Notes: generated by a model from the sequence alone, not told the origin. DNA of 64,000 bases from Cardinalis cardinalis (GCA_014549065.1 JACDOX010000009.1:11537188-11601187), one strand, 5' to 3'; positions 13,901 through 26,900 are shown, numbered from the stretch's first letter. Numbers and translations are program-made.

Positions 13901-16900
13901 ATCAGAAACTCAGAGATATTCTGAATTCCCAAGGGGTTTTAGTTCAGCCCTTAAAATGGAAGAATCCATATAATCCCCAAGATGAATAAGACTCTCTCAT
14001 CACAGCCAGAGACACCTTCCTGTTTGGAGACAGATCATTATATTACTCAGCCACTTCTCACCAATCACTTTTTACTGCTGTGCTAGTCTGTAATGGATAA
14101 AAAGATATTCTTCAGAGGCAAAAAATCCCAAGAAATCATCCAGCTCAGAAAAATAATATTAAACAGATAAAGTGATAAAGCACTGGGGAAAAAAATTTAC
14201 TGTTAAAAATAATATCAAGTGTACTCTACCCTAAATGCAGAAGTGCTTTGGTTAGTGCAGCATTTGGTTAGTGAAGGGCACATGCCTTTGACACAAGAGT
14301 GTCAAANAAAGTAATGAAATGAAGAATTGTCTTAGTAGTTAAGGATTTACCCAGCATTTGGAGTAAATCCTTTAAGGGATCTTTGTTCTGTCAGACCTGT
14401 GACCTTAGTGTCCTTCAACTCAGAAATGGAGATGACACTTTAGGAAGACATTAAGATGCCTGTAAATGCTGGATGAATTCTGGCAACAGAGACTTAGCAG
14501 GGTGAAGTGGTGCTGTCTCAGCCCCAACACAGGCACAGCAATGAGAAGCAGGCAAGAGACCTGCGCTCCATTCCTTTCTCTCTCAAAGAAAAGCTTCTTT
14601 GCACCCATAGCCAGAATTGAGATTAGAAACAAACCCCGGCCTGCTGCTATTGACAAGAGGACCATAAAGTCTGTTCCACTTTTGTCAGCATATTTCTATT
14701 ACCACTTGTATTACTTAATAGCAATCTTTTATCCCTCATGCCAGCAATCTCAGTGAACAGGTGCAAGGCAGCATCAACAGTGCACCCAGAAGTACCAGTG
14801 CTCCAGATCTCTTCCCTCCTAACATGACTGACTACTTGCTCTCCCTAAATCACTGGAAGAAATATTTCCTGGGGAAAAGCAGCCTTCAAGAGCACTTTAT
14901 TCAGAGTATGTATTAATTTAAGACTGAGTCCTCCAAAAAGATTGGTTCATATTTAAAATGGTTTCCTACTGCTGAAGCAGCCTTGTTTTCCATCAGCACC
15001 CCAGTTATTGCTTTGTCAGTGGCTGTGTCTGTCTCAGTGGCATCAACAAGGAAGCAGCAACAAGTGCACTGCCAGCTTCCAGGACTTGGGCTGCTCCAGA
15101 GAAACTGTGCCATCAAGTCTCAATACACTTCTAGGAAAAAAGTCACCCTGTGGCAACAGGCTGGCAGCTTCCCGAGCTGCTATCTCTCACTCATACATAG
15201 AAGGTGTAAATAAAACACAAGATGGTGTCAAAAACACTTTCCAGCTGATACTAGGAAGTAAACTAATTATTTTAAACTTGAAAATCCACCATCATTTAAA
15301 ATTGCCTGCAGAATTAGGTTTAGATTTACCTTTAGATTTGCTTAGATTTCAGTGTACATTCTGTAAAGCACAGTAACTGCAAATACTCTATTTTAGGATT
15401 CTTCACTTACTTAAAAAAAAAATAGAACAGTATAAAACCCACTTTATTCTTCTTTCATTCCTAACTGTTTGCTTCTCCTTCCCTCTTGCAGAGGGGTTCT
15501 TGACCTATGTGAAATACACAATTGAATGGAAACTGTATTACCACATCAGCAGAACAATTCTCTTTGTGTAAACTATCGTAAAAACAACTGCATATCAAAA
15601 AAACTCAAACAAAACAAAGGTAATAGCTGGCCAATTAATATAAAACCATTTTCAACTGATGGCTGTCTTGATTAGCACTGGCAGAAACCTACAGTTTCAA
15701 AAGGGCAAGCACTAAACTGGGAAGGCAGATGGTAAAAAGAGACAAATCTTGTGACACCAAGAAGAAACTTTGATGAAAGATAAGCCATGACCTATCAGTT
15801 TTATCTTTATTTTAGAGAAATTGTACCAAGACAATTTGACTGACAGAAAATTCCTGTGTGCTTAAGGGATTAATTACTTATTGCAGATACCAGTATCTGA
15901 GTGTCAGCTTGTGTAATGTCCCTAATGCAGGCGTTTGATAGCAAAAAGCACTGGCAGTAGACTCCATAAGCAGCTAACTTATAGGATAAAATAGGAAGCT
16001 AAGTTTAAATGTGTAAGCCTATATACTGCTTAGCTTACATAAAGCCAGAAATGCACCCTACAGCAATACAAATGGGCTGATTTTCACAGTGATATGTCTG
16101 CCACTGTACTGAAGCTGGATTTACACAGCTCAAGAGCAAAGCAGAGAATTCAGAATAAGCATGAAAATCCAGGGTTTCACTGACAAACCCTGGGTTACCA
16201 TCTGAAACTTCAAGTAACAAACAAGGTTTGTTTCTTCTATTTCCATGTTACTAGATACCCATTCTGTTGTTAGTGTCATCTGCTTACAAGAAGACTACTA
16301 GAAAATAAAGAGCTGTTCTTATAGATGAANGCACTCCTGAGCTCTCTTGTTGCTTTAAATTTTTATGTGAGGACCTGGTACGCTTTTAGTGCCATCAAGG
16401 GAAAAGACCAGACGAGGAAATTGCTTCCCAGCTTGTCCCCAGCTTGCACACAGATGATGGTGGTGATGCAGCAGAGCTGGCAGCAGCAGCAGGTCGATTC
16501 CTAACTAAAGGGCTGTAGATTTTTTATATGCTCCTCACGCACGCTCAGAAAGGCTGAACTCACATCACTGGCAGCTCACAGCTATAGCTCTTCTGTTTGC
16601 AGGAAAAGAAGCTAGGCTATTCTAATGAGATATTTTAAAGAAAGGTGACTTGCTAGAGGCATATAGCATTATCACTGAACCAACTGCTTTAAAATGTATG
16701 TCAGGTGTCTAAATTACTTATGACACTGGTTTAAGATTTGATATTAAGAAAGAAATTAAGTTCTTTAAATTTAACTTACGAATTTTGAGCCATTTACTGT
16801 TCATGATTTCAAGGTTTTGCTCATAACCAAATCATCTATTTCTGTAAACTTCTTACCTCACCAAAGGAGCACAGCAGCTAACTTTACCACAGTTAAGTCA

Positions 16901-17159
16901 TGTTAATAGAGCAGGGTGAGAACACTGACTGTGCTTTACAGAAACCACAGAAAGATATAACAGATAGACAGAACACCAAGTTTTGGTGTTTCTCTTTGCC
17001 CTGTGAACTTGTTTCACTGGGGGATTGCTGATTTGGATGAAATGTCTCTATTTCTCTTCTGTTCTTTAGNAGGATATTAAAGGAAAGTACCAGTTGTGAT
17101 ATCACAGGGAAAAAAAAAATTACTGTTCTGGTTCCTGGACAAATGACGTAGGAATGACA

Positions 17160-17542
17160 ATGGAACTGTGTTTATTTAGTCTACAAAGAAGAAGGCTGGG
17201 GGTAGATTTTACTGCAGTCTTTCACTCAAGAAAGTGGAAGACTCTTCTAACTCCAGAAAGGACTTAAAATGAAGACAGAGTCAAGATTCTCATTTGATGC
17301 AGCAAAAGAGCAAGACAATGGCCACAAGTTGCAACAAGGTTAATTCTGATAAGGGAAAGGTTTTCACAGTGAGAGTACTTCACCACTGGAACAAGCTGGG
17401 GTTGCCCTTCATCCTTAGAGCCATTCAAAATTTGACTGAATAGCTCTCTGGGAAAACTGCTTTGGCTTTCAAGCTGATTGTTGGATTACATGGTCCCCAG
17501 GAGCCCCCTCCAACATGTGTTCTCCATGGTTCTGTGACAGGC
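17160..17542 (+). mobile_element. CR1 LINE remnant, 3' part, diverged
   Basis: The order of segments matches the CR1 3' end on the plus strand. A motif related to 'AGAAGGAGGCTGAGGG...CTGCAGTCTTTC' occurs near 17185-17225. A block related to 'CACTGGAACAGGTTGCCC...ATTCAAAA' follows near 17385-17440, then a block related to 'TTGGACTACATGGTCCC...CCTCCAAC' near 17480-17515, and 'ATGGTTCTGTGA' at the end. It is heavily mutated, so this is an old, 5'-truncated, inactive insertion. Limits are approximate. Confidence 0.75.
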
Positions 17543-20500
17543 ACAACACAGCTCATCACACAGCTCACATGCACAGGAGGAACAGTGACACAGCCAAAAC
17601 ACACACCTAGTGATGATCACTTAGCAAATCAACTTACATCAGAACCTTGGTGCTCAAATTTCCTTTGTGTAGCTTTTCTCCCCACCCTTACACTTCCACC
17701 ATACAGGTTCTGATCAAACCATCCTCTTCTGTTCTGCTATGTACTTATAAAGAGTTAGGATTTCTGCTTTTAAGAATTTCTCCCAGGGAATCACCTGGAA
17801 GGGCATTCAGCAGATGGTATCCATTTTCCCTTGATGAGGTGATAGTTCCCACCTGAATGTGATAAATGGGAACTCTTCAGGATGCATTGGTAATGAGAAC
17901 CCACAGGAGACATAGCATAAACCCAATAAAACCTGCAATTAATCTGGAAGCTGTTTACTCTCCCACAGCTTACACCTCACTGTTAGTCCACAAGCATTAA
18001 AAAAGTCCTGTTAATCACAGAGTTATTAACTTATATTTGCCCTTGAAGCTTGCTGGGTTTATTTCAGACCTGAAGAAGAGATGTGGCAGCGGGTCAGGTA
18101 CCAGCACGTTGCCATGATCCCCTTCCCATGGAAATAAAGTATGATACACACAGTCTCCCAGAGGCTACTTTCCTGCTAGTTATCCACCTCTCCAGAGAGA
18201 CACACAAGTGCCTTATACATAACAGGCCAAGTAAGTTTGGATTTATCTGAGGGAAGCCCTAGAACACTTCACTTCCAGGATCTAGAATTGTGCTTTTTTT
18301 CTCTTCCAGTCTTAACTAAAAGCAGCCAGTTTCAGAACATTTCTGAATCCTGGTCCTGAATAGGAGGACTTTTATATACTACTCTTCAAAATACCATTAT
18401 ACTGCTATTTTCAGTTTCCAGTTGTTTCTTTAATACATTAGATGTAACAAACTGTCCTTATCCTAATCCTTTATCAGCTTAATTCAGAATGGATTTTAAA
18501 TGTGACGAATTCTTACAGTTAAGATCTTTAGAAATCCCAAGACATAGCTTCTGAACTTATAAGTATTTGCCTCTTTTACTATTTTTAGGAGGCTGGCCTC
18601 TGAAATACACTTTCCCTTTAAAGTCTGTGTTCTGAGGCTATTTTAGTTCTTTGTTTTGTAGTTTTGTTTTTTTCCCTCCTCCACAAACTTTAGAGGGACA
18701 AACTTCACCAAGCCTGTCTTCTCTGGCAAGCACTATTCATGAGACAATTCAAAAGACATGGGCATCAACTGAGTTAACAAGGAGACATGCCATTGTTCCA
18801 CTCCACTGTTATTTTCCACCACTGCATGGTATATCTGGTGGGAATCATAAAGAATGGCTCAAAAAGAAAAGCTGGGCATACAGCCACCCCATCCAGGACA
18901 ACAGTTTTGCACTTGCCTGTAGCTGCTTCTGCTTGAGTAAGTCTCCCTTCTAGGTAGTTTCCTAATAGCGATTCAACCTTCCAGACTTGATCCAAGAGCT
19001 TTATGCCACTTGGATTTTGGTCAGAAAGTTTGTCAAGGAATACACTCATTATCTGTCTCTCCAAGAGCAAAGATGAACAAACCATTACTTCCTTTGTAAC
19101 TACTTGTTCGATATATTAAACTGAACGGGAGCTATGTCTTTGTGCTTTTGGAGGAGCTAATTTCTGACCTAGTTGTGGGTTTCTCTAGCCACACTACTTA
19201 AATGGCCTATTTTCCTGTCCTAATTTCCCTTTCTCAATCTACAATGCTCCACTTCACTAAAGAAATAAACAAAAATGCCAAACAGTTTTGCACATTTTTT
19301 TTCTCTGCAGAGAAGATTCCAAAGAACACAGACAAATTTATTCTATATGCCAGGCTCACCTCTCCACTGTGTCTGGCTCGTAATGATCATTGACAAGACA
19401 CAGCACCACAACACCTTGTGCATCAACCTGTAAGACAGCAACGATCCATGCAACAGCTACGCCTACTCATGGTGCTTCTCACTGCCTAGTGCCAGAAAGG
19501 GCTTCTTCAAGGTTGGTGATGGAATGGCACAAGTGCAGTAGCACTGCTGGGAACTGGTTTTGTTCCAGGAAGCAGGGAGAATTTCATGACTGCAAGCAAA
19601 CACCACGGCACAGCCAATTCACTACTAACACCTCAGGAAATAACTGGGGTATGTCCACAGGACATTTGCGCTGAATTTGAGAAAAAAAAAATCTTGATTG
19701 TTACAGCAGATAACATTTTAAGTGTATGTTTAATTGATTCCATATGTTCAGTCATAGGTTACAGCTAAGGTAACTGACATGACTCAATAACTGAGGCAGT
19801 TCAGGTGACTGAGATGACTCAGATTTTCCTGCCCAGTGACACAAGAAATGACTGGACATTGGAAATTCTACATCCACGGAGAAAAACGATTGATGATAAG
19901 CAGCATTTTACTTCACAGCCTTTATTGACAGATTCTATGGTCATGACCAAACTTCAGGCATACTTAACTGGCACAGGAACATGCTTTAATGGTCAACTGC
20001 CAAGGAAGGACAAGCACTTTATTTATTCCAAGTAAAGCCAGCTGAAACCCTGTCTTGTTCTCCGTGTACACTATTCACCTCAAGACTAACATCTAAATAT
20101 GTCAACTGTACACAATAAATATACTCCTGGAAACACCTGGCTTTCTCAAACCCTATTTCCCCCCTCCCTGATTTTGATGTGCATGAGAGACTTTATACAA
20201 ATGAGGAGAGGAAAAATGACTTTACAAAACAGAGAGTGAAATGAAATACCTAAAGTGCTGTCAACGACTTATTGTAAACCTGGGAAAAATAAAGCGATAA
20301 AAATCAATTTCTGCAAACAATGCTTCACTCACAACATTTTAGACTCTCCATAATAGTAGAGAGTAACAAAAAAGGTCACATTGCCTCAATTTTAAGACAA
20401 TAGTTTACACTTTAGGAGAACTTAGTACACACTTAAGCCTTCACTTTTCAAATTTGTGCCTCAGAAGTGGCACAGGCCTTTAGATTTCAGGCACATAATA

Positions 20501-23188
20501 GGTAACAGAAACCAGCAGTACCACATGATCCACAGCCTACAGACACAGAACAGATTTGGCTATAAGCTGAGTTTTCATTTAATGTGTTACAGTAAAAGGC
20601 TTCATGCAGCAATCCTCCAGAAAACAATCCTGCTGATGCGAGTTTACTGGGAAATGAAGAGTAAATCACCCAAACAGCTTCATTTTAAGCTTTTTGGACT
20701 AGTAACAGTGTACCAGCACTGAGCCCCAGTAACTCTGTGTTTCCACTCCCCTCTCCCTTTGCAGAAGCATTTGCTTTTTGTACTGTCTTGTAAGTGCACG
20801 TCAGCAGCATCACAAGTGCCCAGTGTACTCTCCCCCCACTGCAGTTTCCCATGAAAAAAAACTAATCCACACTGTTGGTAGCTCCTCCTGCTGCCAGCAC
20901 TGCCATTGAAACACCCCACAGAAGGGCAGGAGAACAAAGACTGTGCAAGGAAGCAGAGAATAAGCACCAGAAAGACAAAAAAGTGAAGAAAGAAAAGGAA
21001 AGGCATATTCTGCTCTTGGTTATGGTCAGACAGCTCAAGATTTGTGTAACAGATGGGAGTGCAGAATTTATCCCCGGTAAAGACAAGGCTGAGAAGACAA
21101 ATACCTAGGATCCTCACTTGGACCAGGTACTTAAACATTTCAAAAAAATATAAAAGTATTGCTATCTATATTTTCCCTACAAAAAAATGACAGATTTCCC
21201 TCCAACTGCAGGACAGTTATCACAGCTAGCAAGTCATAATTAGCCATTTAAGAGAATTGAGCCAATTTAGTTCTAGCCAGAATACAAGCTGAGTGCTGAA
21301 GCCTGATGTGAAATGGGAGCACAGACACACTGCTGACCACCATCAGAAATTACAGACATCAGCACAGCTGACTGCTGTACCACCAGGAGTGTTATTTTAA
21401 ATCCAAACCATATTAGTCCAAGTTTGTACTATAGCTGGTGAACAAAATTGGAAGGAGGATTGAGGAAGGACCCCTGCTACATTTGTCACAGATCTATTTA
21501 CTTAATTGGAGCCTTTGAGCGCTTACATCAGCTGAACTATGTCCCAGAGTTTATGGTCAGAGGTGGGTATGAACATGTTACATCACACATGGTCAGATGC
21601 CTACCTGAACACGAAGCAGGGAACGTGTAAAAGGTTCCTCCCATCCACAACAGGCTGCAGGAGCTGGGTCCTTTAATAAGAAACACCAGCATTAATTAAG
21701 AAAGTGGAGGTACAGCTTTTAATAATTCATAGTGAAAGAGATCTTCTAAAATGAAGGGCAGTGGATGATCTTACTGAATAATTCAGCACTATAACCAAAG
21801 AAACAATGGCACAGTAACTTTAGATGTTAGCATTTGCAACAAAATCCAACAAAAACATTTGATATGCTGATGGCTGCTTGTGTTCAGGAAAGGGCATACA
21901 TCCAAAATACACTTTTCTATCACGTGGACAATTTCTGAAACCAGTCTTTACTGGTTGGTAAAGCTGCTAGTAAAGTTACACTGAAACAAGTGATTCTTAT
22001 ACTGAGTTTATGCTCTGCCAGAGTTGGGCCCAAAGGATCAGAAGCATGGTAATGCAGTAGCTCCAGTCAGTAAATCTGCATTCCCAGTAGGCCAAATTAG
22101 CCACAACATTAAGTCAGTTTAATTATCAGATAAAAAAATTCTCCACAGATTTTTAACNCTTCCTGTCACTTGACAAAGCTTCAGCAGCAGGGATGTCAAG
22201 TTTAGAACCAAAGAAACATGAAACTTCAGAAGCTGTTGAGCATTCAGATTTAATTTGTGGTCACAAATATTGCAGAATTTGAATTTGATGTCCATCTAGC
22301 CGCTGAAAGGTAGATATACATGAATAGAAAAGCAACAAGTCTTTGTTACTGCATGAGAAAAAAAAAAAGTGTATCGTATTTAATTGGAGAAGTCTAGCAA
22401 AATACCAAAGAGCATGGAAAAAAGATGTTTAAAACTAAAAAGAAAAGATCTGAGCAACAGACTAGGAAAGACAAAGTGTGCTGCTGTTCAGTGTCTCACT
22501 GCTGGCAAGGATTATTCGCCTGCTGGGGCTTCCTTAGCAGATGAAGGGCAGCCAAATTACGGAAAAAACCCCACTTTTGGAATTTCCTCCCTGAACTGTT
22601 TTGATGACAAGTTCCTACTAAGAATTGTCGTGAATTCATCAGAAAGTAGATGCAGCTTCCTTTGCTTACTAGGAACTGACCATCACAAGTTCTGTGGCAC
22701 CAAAACCTGACAAAGTAAAACTGCCGTGCCATGTACCCTTATGGACATCCCGAGGGAGGAACAAGCATGTCCTTGTCTCTTGGTGAAGCAAAAAAGACAA
22801 GAAGCTATCTTGGACACTAATCCTGCAACACATGTCCACTCTGGAAGAGCTGGCAGATATTAGATCTGTTGTATTTATTATAAAGCATCACTCAGCAGGC
22901 TGCAGCCCACAGGGACGGTGAAGACAGGATTTTGGATGGTTGGAGTGAACCAGGACACCATTCAAGCCAAGTACAAACATTTAATAAAAACTAGCTACTG
23001 AATAGCAGGAAATTATCGCTACAGGTGGAAGGTTTTATAAAGTAGAATAATTGTAATTGAAAATATTTAACCCTCAAACTAAGGAAATATACAAGTATGT
23101 AAGGAGGTGCAGTAGAAAGATGACTTAGTAAAAATAAATAAATAGATAAATAAAATATGTTAAAAATAGAAATAAGATGACAGCAGCA

Positions 23189-23243
23189 GTGCTGGGCTGA
23201 CGGTTGGACCTGATGGTCCTTTCCAGCCTTGATGATTCTATGA
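23189..23243 (+). mobile_element. CR1 LINE 3'-end fragment
   Basis: A short plus-strand match to the CR1 3' terminus: GGTTGGACCTGATGGTCC, then TTCCAGCCTTGATGATTCTATGA, which ends in the characteristic ATTCTATGA tail unit. The 5' truncation leaves only about 55 recognisable bases. It lies just upstream of the TSPAN13 CpG island. Confidence 0.8.
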
Positions 23244-23432
23244 AGCGCTGGCAGAACTACCAGCGCTCTGAACACCTTCACGGTCTGTACAGGTAAATCC
23301 CTGGACGTTCTCCTTGGGATCACACAGGCCATGGATTATAGGGGTGCGCCGTCACCGGCGAGGCGCCGCCGCTCGTGAGGGAACAGAACGGTGCCGCGAC
23401 GGCTCCGGCGGGCGGCGGCCAGGCCCGGGCTC

Positions 23433-23700
23433 GTGTCGTCACAGCAGCGGGAAACGGGGAACGGAGAACGGGTCTGGTGTCGTCACAGCAACCGGGAACG
23501 GGGATCGGGGCTGGTGTCGTCACAGCAACCGGGAACGGGGCTGGCGTCGTCACAGCAACCGGGAACGGGGCTGGCGTCGTCACAACAACGGGGAACAGAG
23601 ACAGGGGACCGGGACTCGTGTCGTCACATCAACGGGCTACGAGAACATGGGACCAGGGCTGGTGTCGTCACAGCAACGGGGCCCAGGGACGGAGCAACGG
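23433..23700. repeat. GC-rich minisatellite, seven copies, at the TSPAN13 promoter
   Basis: Seven units begin with G(T/C)GTCGTCACA at 23433, 23477, 23514, 23544, 23574, 23618 and 23662. Unit lengths are 44, 37, 30, 30, 44 and 44 for the first six, so they differ in steps of 7 bases. The steps come from extra heptamers related to GGAACGG inside the unit. Every unit carries CGTCA, the CREB/ATF half-site on the opposite strand. Long open frames across this block in several frames are an effect of the repeat, not genes. Confidence 0.93.
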
Positions 23701-23746
23701 ACCCCGCCCGCGCGGCGCGAGCCGCCGGATAGCGGGTGACGGCGCC

Positions 23747-23754
23747 GACGTCAC
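23747..23754. promoter_or_regulatory. CRE-like site (GACGTCAC)
   Basis: GACGTCAC contains the palindromic ACGT core with one CRE half-site (GTCA), about 155 bases before the TSPAN13 ATG. CREB/ATF binding is inferred; it sits at the end of the CGTCA-bearing minisatellite. Confidence 0.55.
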
Positions 23755-23761
23755 AGCCCTC

Positions 23762-23769
23762 ATTTGCAT
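23762..23769. promoter_or_regulatory. Octamer motif ATTTGCAT
   Basis: An exact match to the POU/OCT octamer (reverse complement ATGCAAAT), in a small AT-rich island within otherwise GC-rich promoter sequence, 30 bases before the CCAAT box. Functional use is inferred. Confidence 0.5.
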
Positions 23770-23795
23770 ACATTTACCTTTGCGCCCCGCGGCGG

Positions 23796-23803
23796 CCAAT
23801 CAG
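23796..23803. promoter_or_regulatory. CCAAT box (NF-Y type)
   Basis: GGCCAATCAG fits the NF-Y consensus well. It lies about 110 bases before the ATG, and 40-70 bases before the probable start region, the usual spacing in CpG-island promoters. Confidence 0.65.
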
Positions 23804-23845
23804 CGGGCGCCGCTCACCTGCTGCGGCCGCACCCGCGCGCGGCCG

Positions 23846-23855
23846 GGGGCGGGGC
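23846..23855. promoter_or_regulatory. GC box (Sp1/KLF)
   Basis: GGGGCGGGGC, a canonical Sp1 site, about 55 bases before the ATG. A second, inverted CCCCGCCC lies at 23702-23709. Confidence 0.55.
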
Positions 23856-23908
23856 CGCGGCCTCCTGGCGGAGCGGCGGCCGCGCGGGGCGGCGGTGGCG
23901 GCGGAGCN

Positions 23909-23971
23909 ATGGCGTGCGGGGGCTTCGCCTGCTCCAAGAACTGCCTGTGCGCCCTCAACCTGCTCTANACG
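23909..23971 (+). CDS. TSPAN13: TSPAN13 coding exon 1
   Basis: 21 codons from ATG to ACG, donor ACG/GTGCGT. The start is chosen because MACGGFACSKNC aligns with the conserved family N-terminus; the base before ATG is N (23908). The TAN codon at 23966-23968 contains N at its third base and would be a stop if that base were A or G; orthologues have Tyr. Confidence 0.94.
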
Positions 23972-26900
23972 GTGCGTGCCCGCCGCGCTCAGGGCTCGCC
24001 CGCCGCCGCTGCGGGCTCTGCCTCGTCCCGCTGCTCCCGCCGCCAGCTCGGCTGGGCTGGGCTGGGCTGNGATTGGGAGGGGAGGGAGGTGGCGTGGCGG
24101 GGCTCTTTGCGCTTCTGCCGGCGGGATGTAGCCGCGGGGGCCGGGGGGGTCCGCGCTGCGGCCGCTGGGCGGTCGCGGCTTCCGGCTCGGGAGGATGGGG
24201 AGGGAGGGGTGAGGAGGTGACAGCGGTTAGGCCGGGCTTTGTCACCGCGCGGACGTGGCTGCTCCGGATCAAAATCCAGCGAGGCCCGGGAGTGCTGCCC
24301 GCCCGGGGCGGCGGCGGCGGCTGGCTCGTCTCCTGCAGGGAGCGGCCCCGGGGCCCGGCCCGCCGCTGCCCTTTCTCTTCGTCCGCAAAGGGCGCTGCAC
24401 CAATCCAGGCGTGAAGCAGGGAAGGGTTTGTTTTGTTGTTCCTCAGCCAAGCATCAGCGCCCAAAGGAGTGCAGTTGGGTCAGTGACGAGACCCCCGGCA
24501 CCCCCGGTGTTCTGGGATAAACCGGAGAGTTACCAAGTCGGGCTGCCTGCGGTGGTGGGAAGATACGTGAGGTGGGGGAAAAATGTAGGATGTTAAACTG
24601 AAGTAAATGACTTTGCTGGGGAGCTGCAGGCAGGTGCCTGGTTCTGTTCCAGCGTGTTGGAGGGCCTGTTTTCAACAGAGAAGGAAAAATCTCCAATTGT
24701 GGTGTAGCTACAGGATTTTTTTTCCTCGATATCTATTTTTAAAGGGCTCAGAAATAACAAGCAACGGGAGTAAGTGTAATGGTTTCCTCTCACAGTACAT
24801 CTGGAGAGGTAGAATGTCCTCTAATGTTTCAAGTTTAACAACTGTGCTTGGGAGTGACTTTCAGCCGACTGAAATTGGGGCAGCCAGTGCTTTTGGACAG
24901 TGGTATCTGTGCTTTTCCAAAAGCACTGCCCGATCTGGGCTGAGAGCGAGATTGGAGAACAAGCAGGTCAACACTGTTCATCAGAACAAACAGTACCTGG
25001 CAGTAACTGGACCTGATGGAGCGCAAAGGAATGTGCTGAATCCAGAGCTGGTTGATGTTCTTGGGTGTGCAAGGTGACCCAACCCCCCCTTTCCTCAGGA
25101 AAGTGCAGAAGAGAAACCTTTATGTAGGAGAGGCTGCATAATTACTTGGTCTCCATCCTTGGAGTAGCTTGAGGAGTGAAATATGTCCCTGAAAAAGTCT
25201 GGAGCATGCTTAGGCAGCCCAGCCTACCCACTGTGAAAGTTAGCTTTGGATCCCTGTGATGCCTCATGTTGTTGGGCTACACCCAGCCAGAACAGAGGGG
25301 AGCAGATAGGTGTTAGATATCTGTAGTTGAAAATAANGTTAAATGGATGTAGTGTCATGATGGAGCTAAGTTGGAATCATAAAATAGCTGAGGTTGAAAG
25401 GGTCCTCAGAAGATCATTGTGGTCAGCTTTTAATGAGATTTTCCTGTGCCAGAAGGTGGGTTATGGGTGCATTATCCCATCCTAATTTTGCTTTTCAGTT
25501 AATGCAACACTTCTTTTGTTATTATTGCTATTATTTCTTCAGTGACAGAAGAGTGAGAGAAATCTGCATCATTCTCATATGGATGCACAAGTAATACTGT
25601 AATGTCACGTAGACAGCAGGTGGTTTTTTTTCTAATGACNGCATCATTAATTCTACAGTCATATAGCCATATATTAACCAGGTGTAATGAGTCTGGTAGG
25701 TCTTTTGGGCATATCTGGCCTTAGCAAGGGTGGGTTGAACTTTTGGACTTCTATAGTTCTATCTGTGGTACCTGTACCGTGTATTTACGACTTTAATCTC
25801 TGCTGTGATGTCTGCTTGAGTAGACTTTACTTTGTGGGTGTCCCTCTGTCTTTTGTCACTTGACCTATGCAAAACATCTGTTTTTGCTGAAGGGAAGGAA
25901 TGACGTCTTTAAATCGTATTTACAANAATGTCCAATTGTTATTGCTAGTATTGTTTATTAATAAAACAAGTTACAAGACTTAATGCTTTTAAATTCCTAG
26001 TTGGAGAAATAACACTTTAAGTGCTCACTTGGCCTGGTAGAGTTGTAAAGTGTGTGGGCTTCTCTGTTCCTTGGTTAGACAGAAACCTGAAGTAAAGGGT
26101 TGAAGCAGCAACCCTTGGAATGATGGACTTATTTTATCCCAGCTGGAAAAAAAAATACAGAAGACAATCAGAGCAATAACATAATGATTGTCTCTTTGAA
26201 ATAGTGTTGATTCACTAATAAATGGTGAGAAGGGAGTAGTGGTGGTAAGAAGGGATAGGTGACACTTTTTTGATATTTTTGTAGCCAGCACTGAAGTGTC
26301 TGTATGACATGAATTAACCTTGAAAACTGTATATTGGAGGTTTCAATTTACATTCTGCCTTTCATTAAAACACTCTAGATGAAATATTATATTGGAGCTT
26401 AACTTATTTTTAAATTTTTTAGTACTGCTTTTTTTTGGTTTTTTGTAGTAGTACACCAAGAAAAATATATGTCCTGGCAGTAATAAATCAATTACTGGTT
26501 TAAGGCAAGAAACCAGAAACCCACCAACCGAACTGCTCACTTGATCTTTTCAGATGTTACTTTGCTGATGACTTTTGATTCTTCTCCTGACTAAGTTAGG
26601 GTCCTTAGGCCCCAATTCTATTTTTCAATCTATTTTATATGAGTAATTCTGGCATCTATGCTGAGTCTTGCTGACTTCAGTATGGTTCCTTATGGGTAGA
26701 GGAAGAGTAGAAAAAAATAATTGAGACTATTTATTGATTCTGAGTACGTGATGATGTATATTGTCAGAATAAAGCCTTACATGGAAGAACTGAATACAAG
26801 AACCTTTAAAATACTAATTTTGGGTATCTGGCCTATTTAGTTTTTATTCAGTCAGTCATCTTTACATTTCCCATCAAATGGCAGATCTATACAAAGTGTT

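Larger units (their letters stand above)
6306..23188. other. Intergenic region between BZW2 and TSPAN13
   Basis: About 17 kb with no recognisable coding exon, RNA gene or intact mobile element apart from the CR1 remnant and duplication listed separately. GC-richer patches lie near 7345-7670, 8700-9560, 10500-10900 and 12300-12640. They carry the longer open frames (for example 138 codons at 8744-9160, plus strand, and 152 codons at 20680-21138, minus strand). None shows a recognisable domain or plausible splice partners, and I treat them as chance. Enhancers or non-coding transcripts cannot be excluded from sequence alone. Confidence 0.7.
23340..24480. promoter_or_regulatory. TSPAN13: CpG island containing the TSPAN13 promoter
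   Basis: An abrupt rise in G+C and in CpG density against AT-rich flanks, spanning the minisatellite, the core promoter, exon 1 and the start of intron 1. Motifs seen immediately upstream of the ATG are a CRE-like GACGTCAC, an octamer ATTTGCAT, a CCAATCAG box and GC boxes. No TATA box is apparent, which fits a broad CpG-island promoter with transcription probably starting about 40-100 bases before the ATG (inferred). Boundaries are by eye. Confidence 0.85.

Noticed and set aside
18774..19085. 103-codon minus-strand open frame with a somewhat protein-like composition.
   Set aside because: I could not match it to any family, and no neighbouring exon supports it; a database search would be needed before calling it a gene.
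20680..21138. 152-codon minus-strand open frame with hydrophobic segments.
   Set aside because: The Phe/Leu-rich segments come from T-rich sequence; no signal, domain or splice structure supports a gene.
23314..24464. Long open frames in several frames and on both strands across the CpG island (up to 281 codons).
   Set aside because: They result from GC-rich sequence and the minisatellite, which suppress stop codons; none has homology, and the real coding exon here is only 63 bases.
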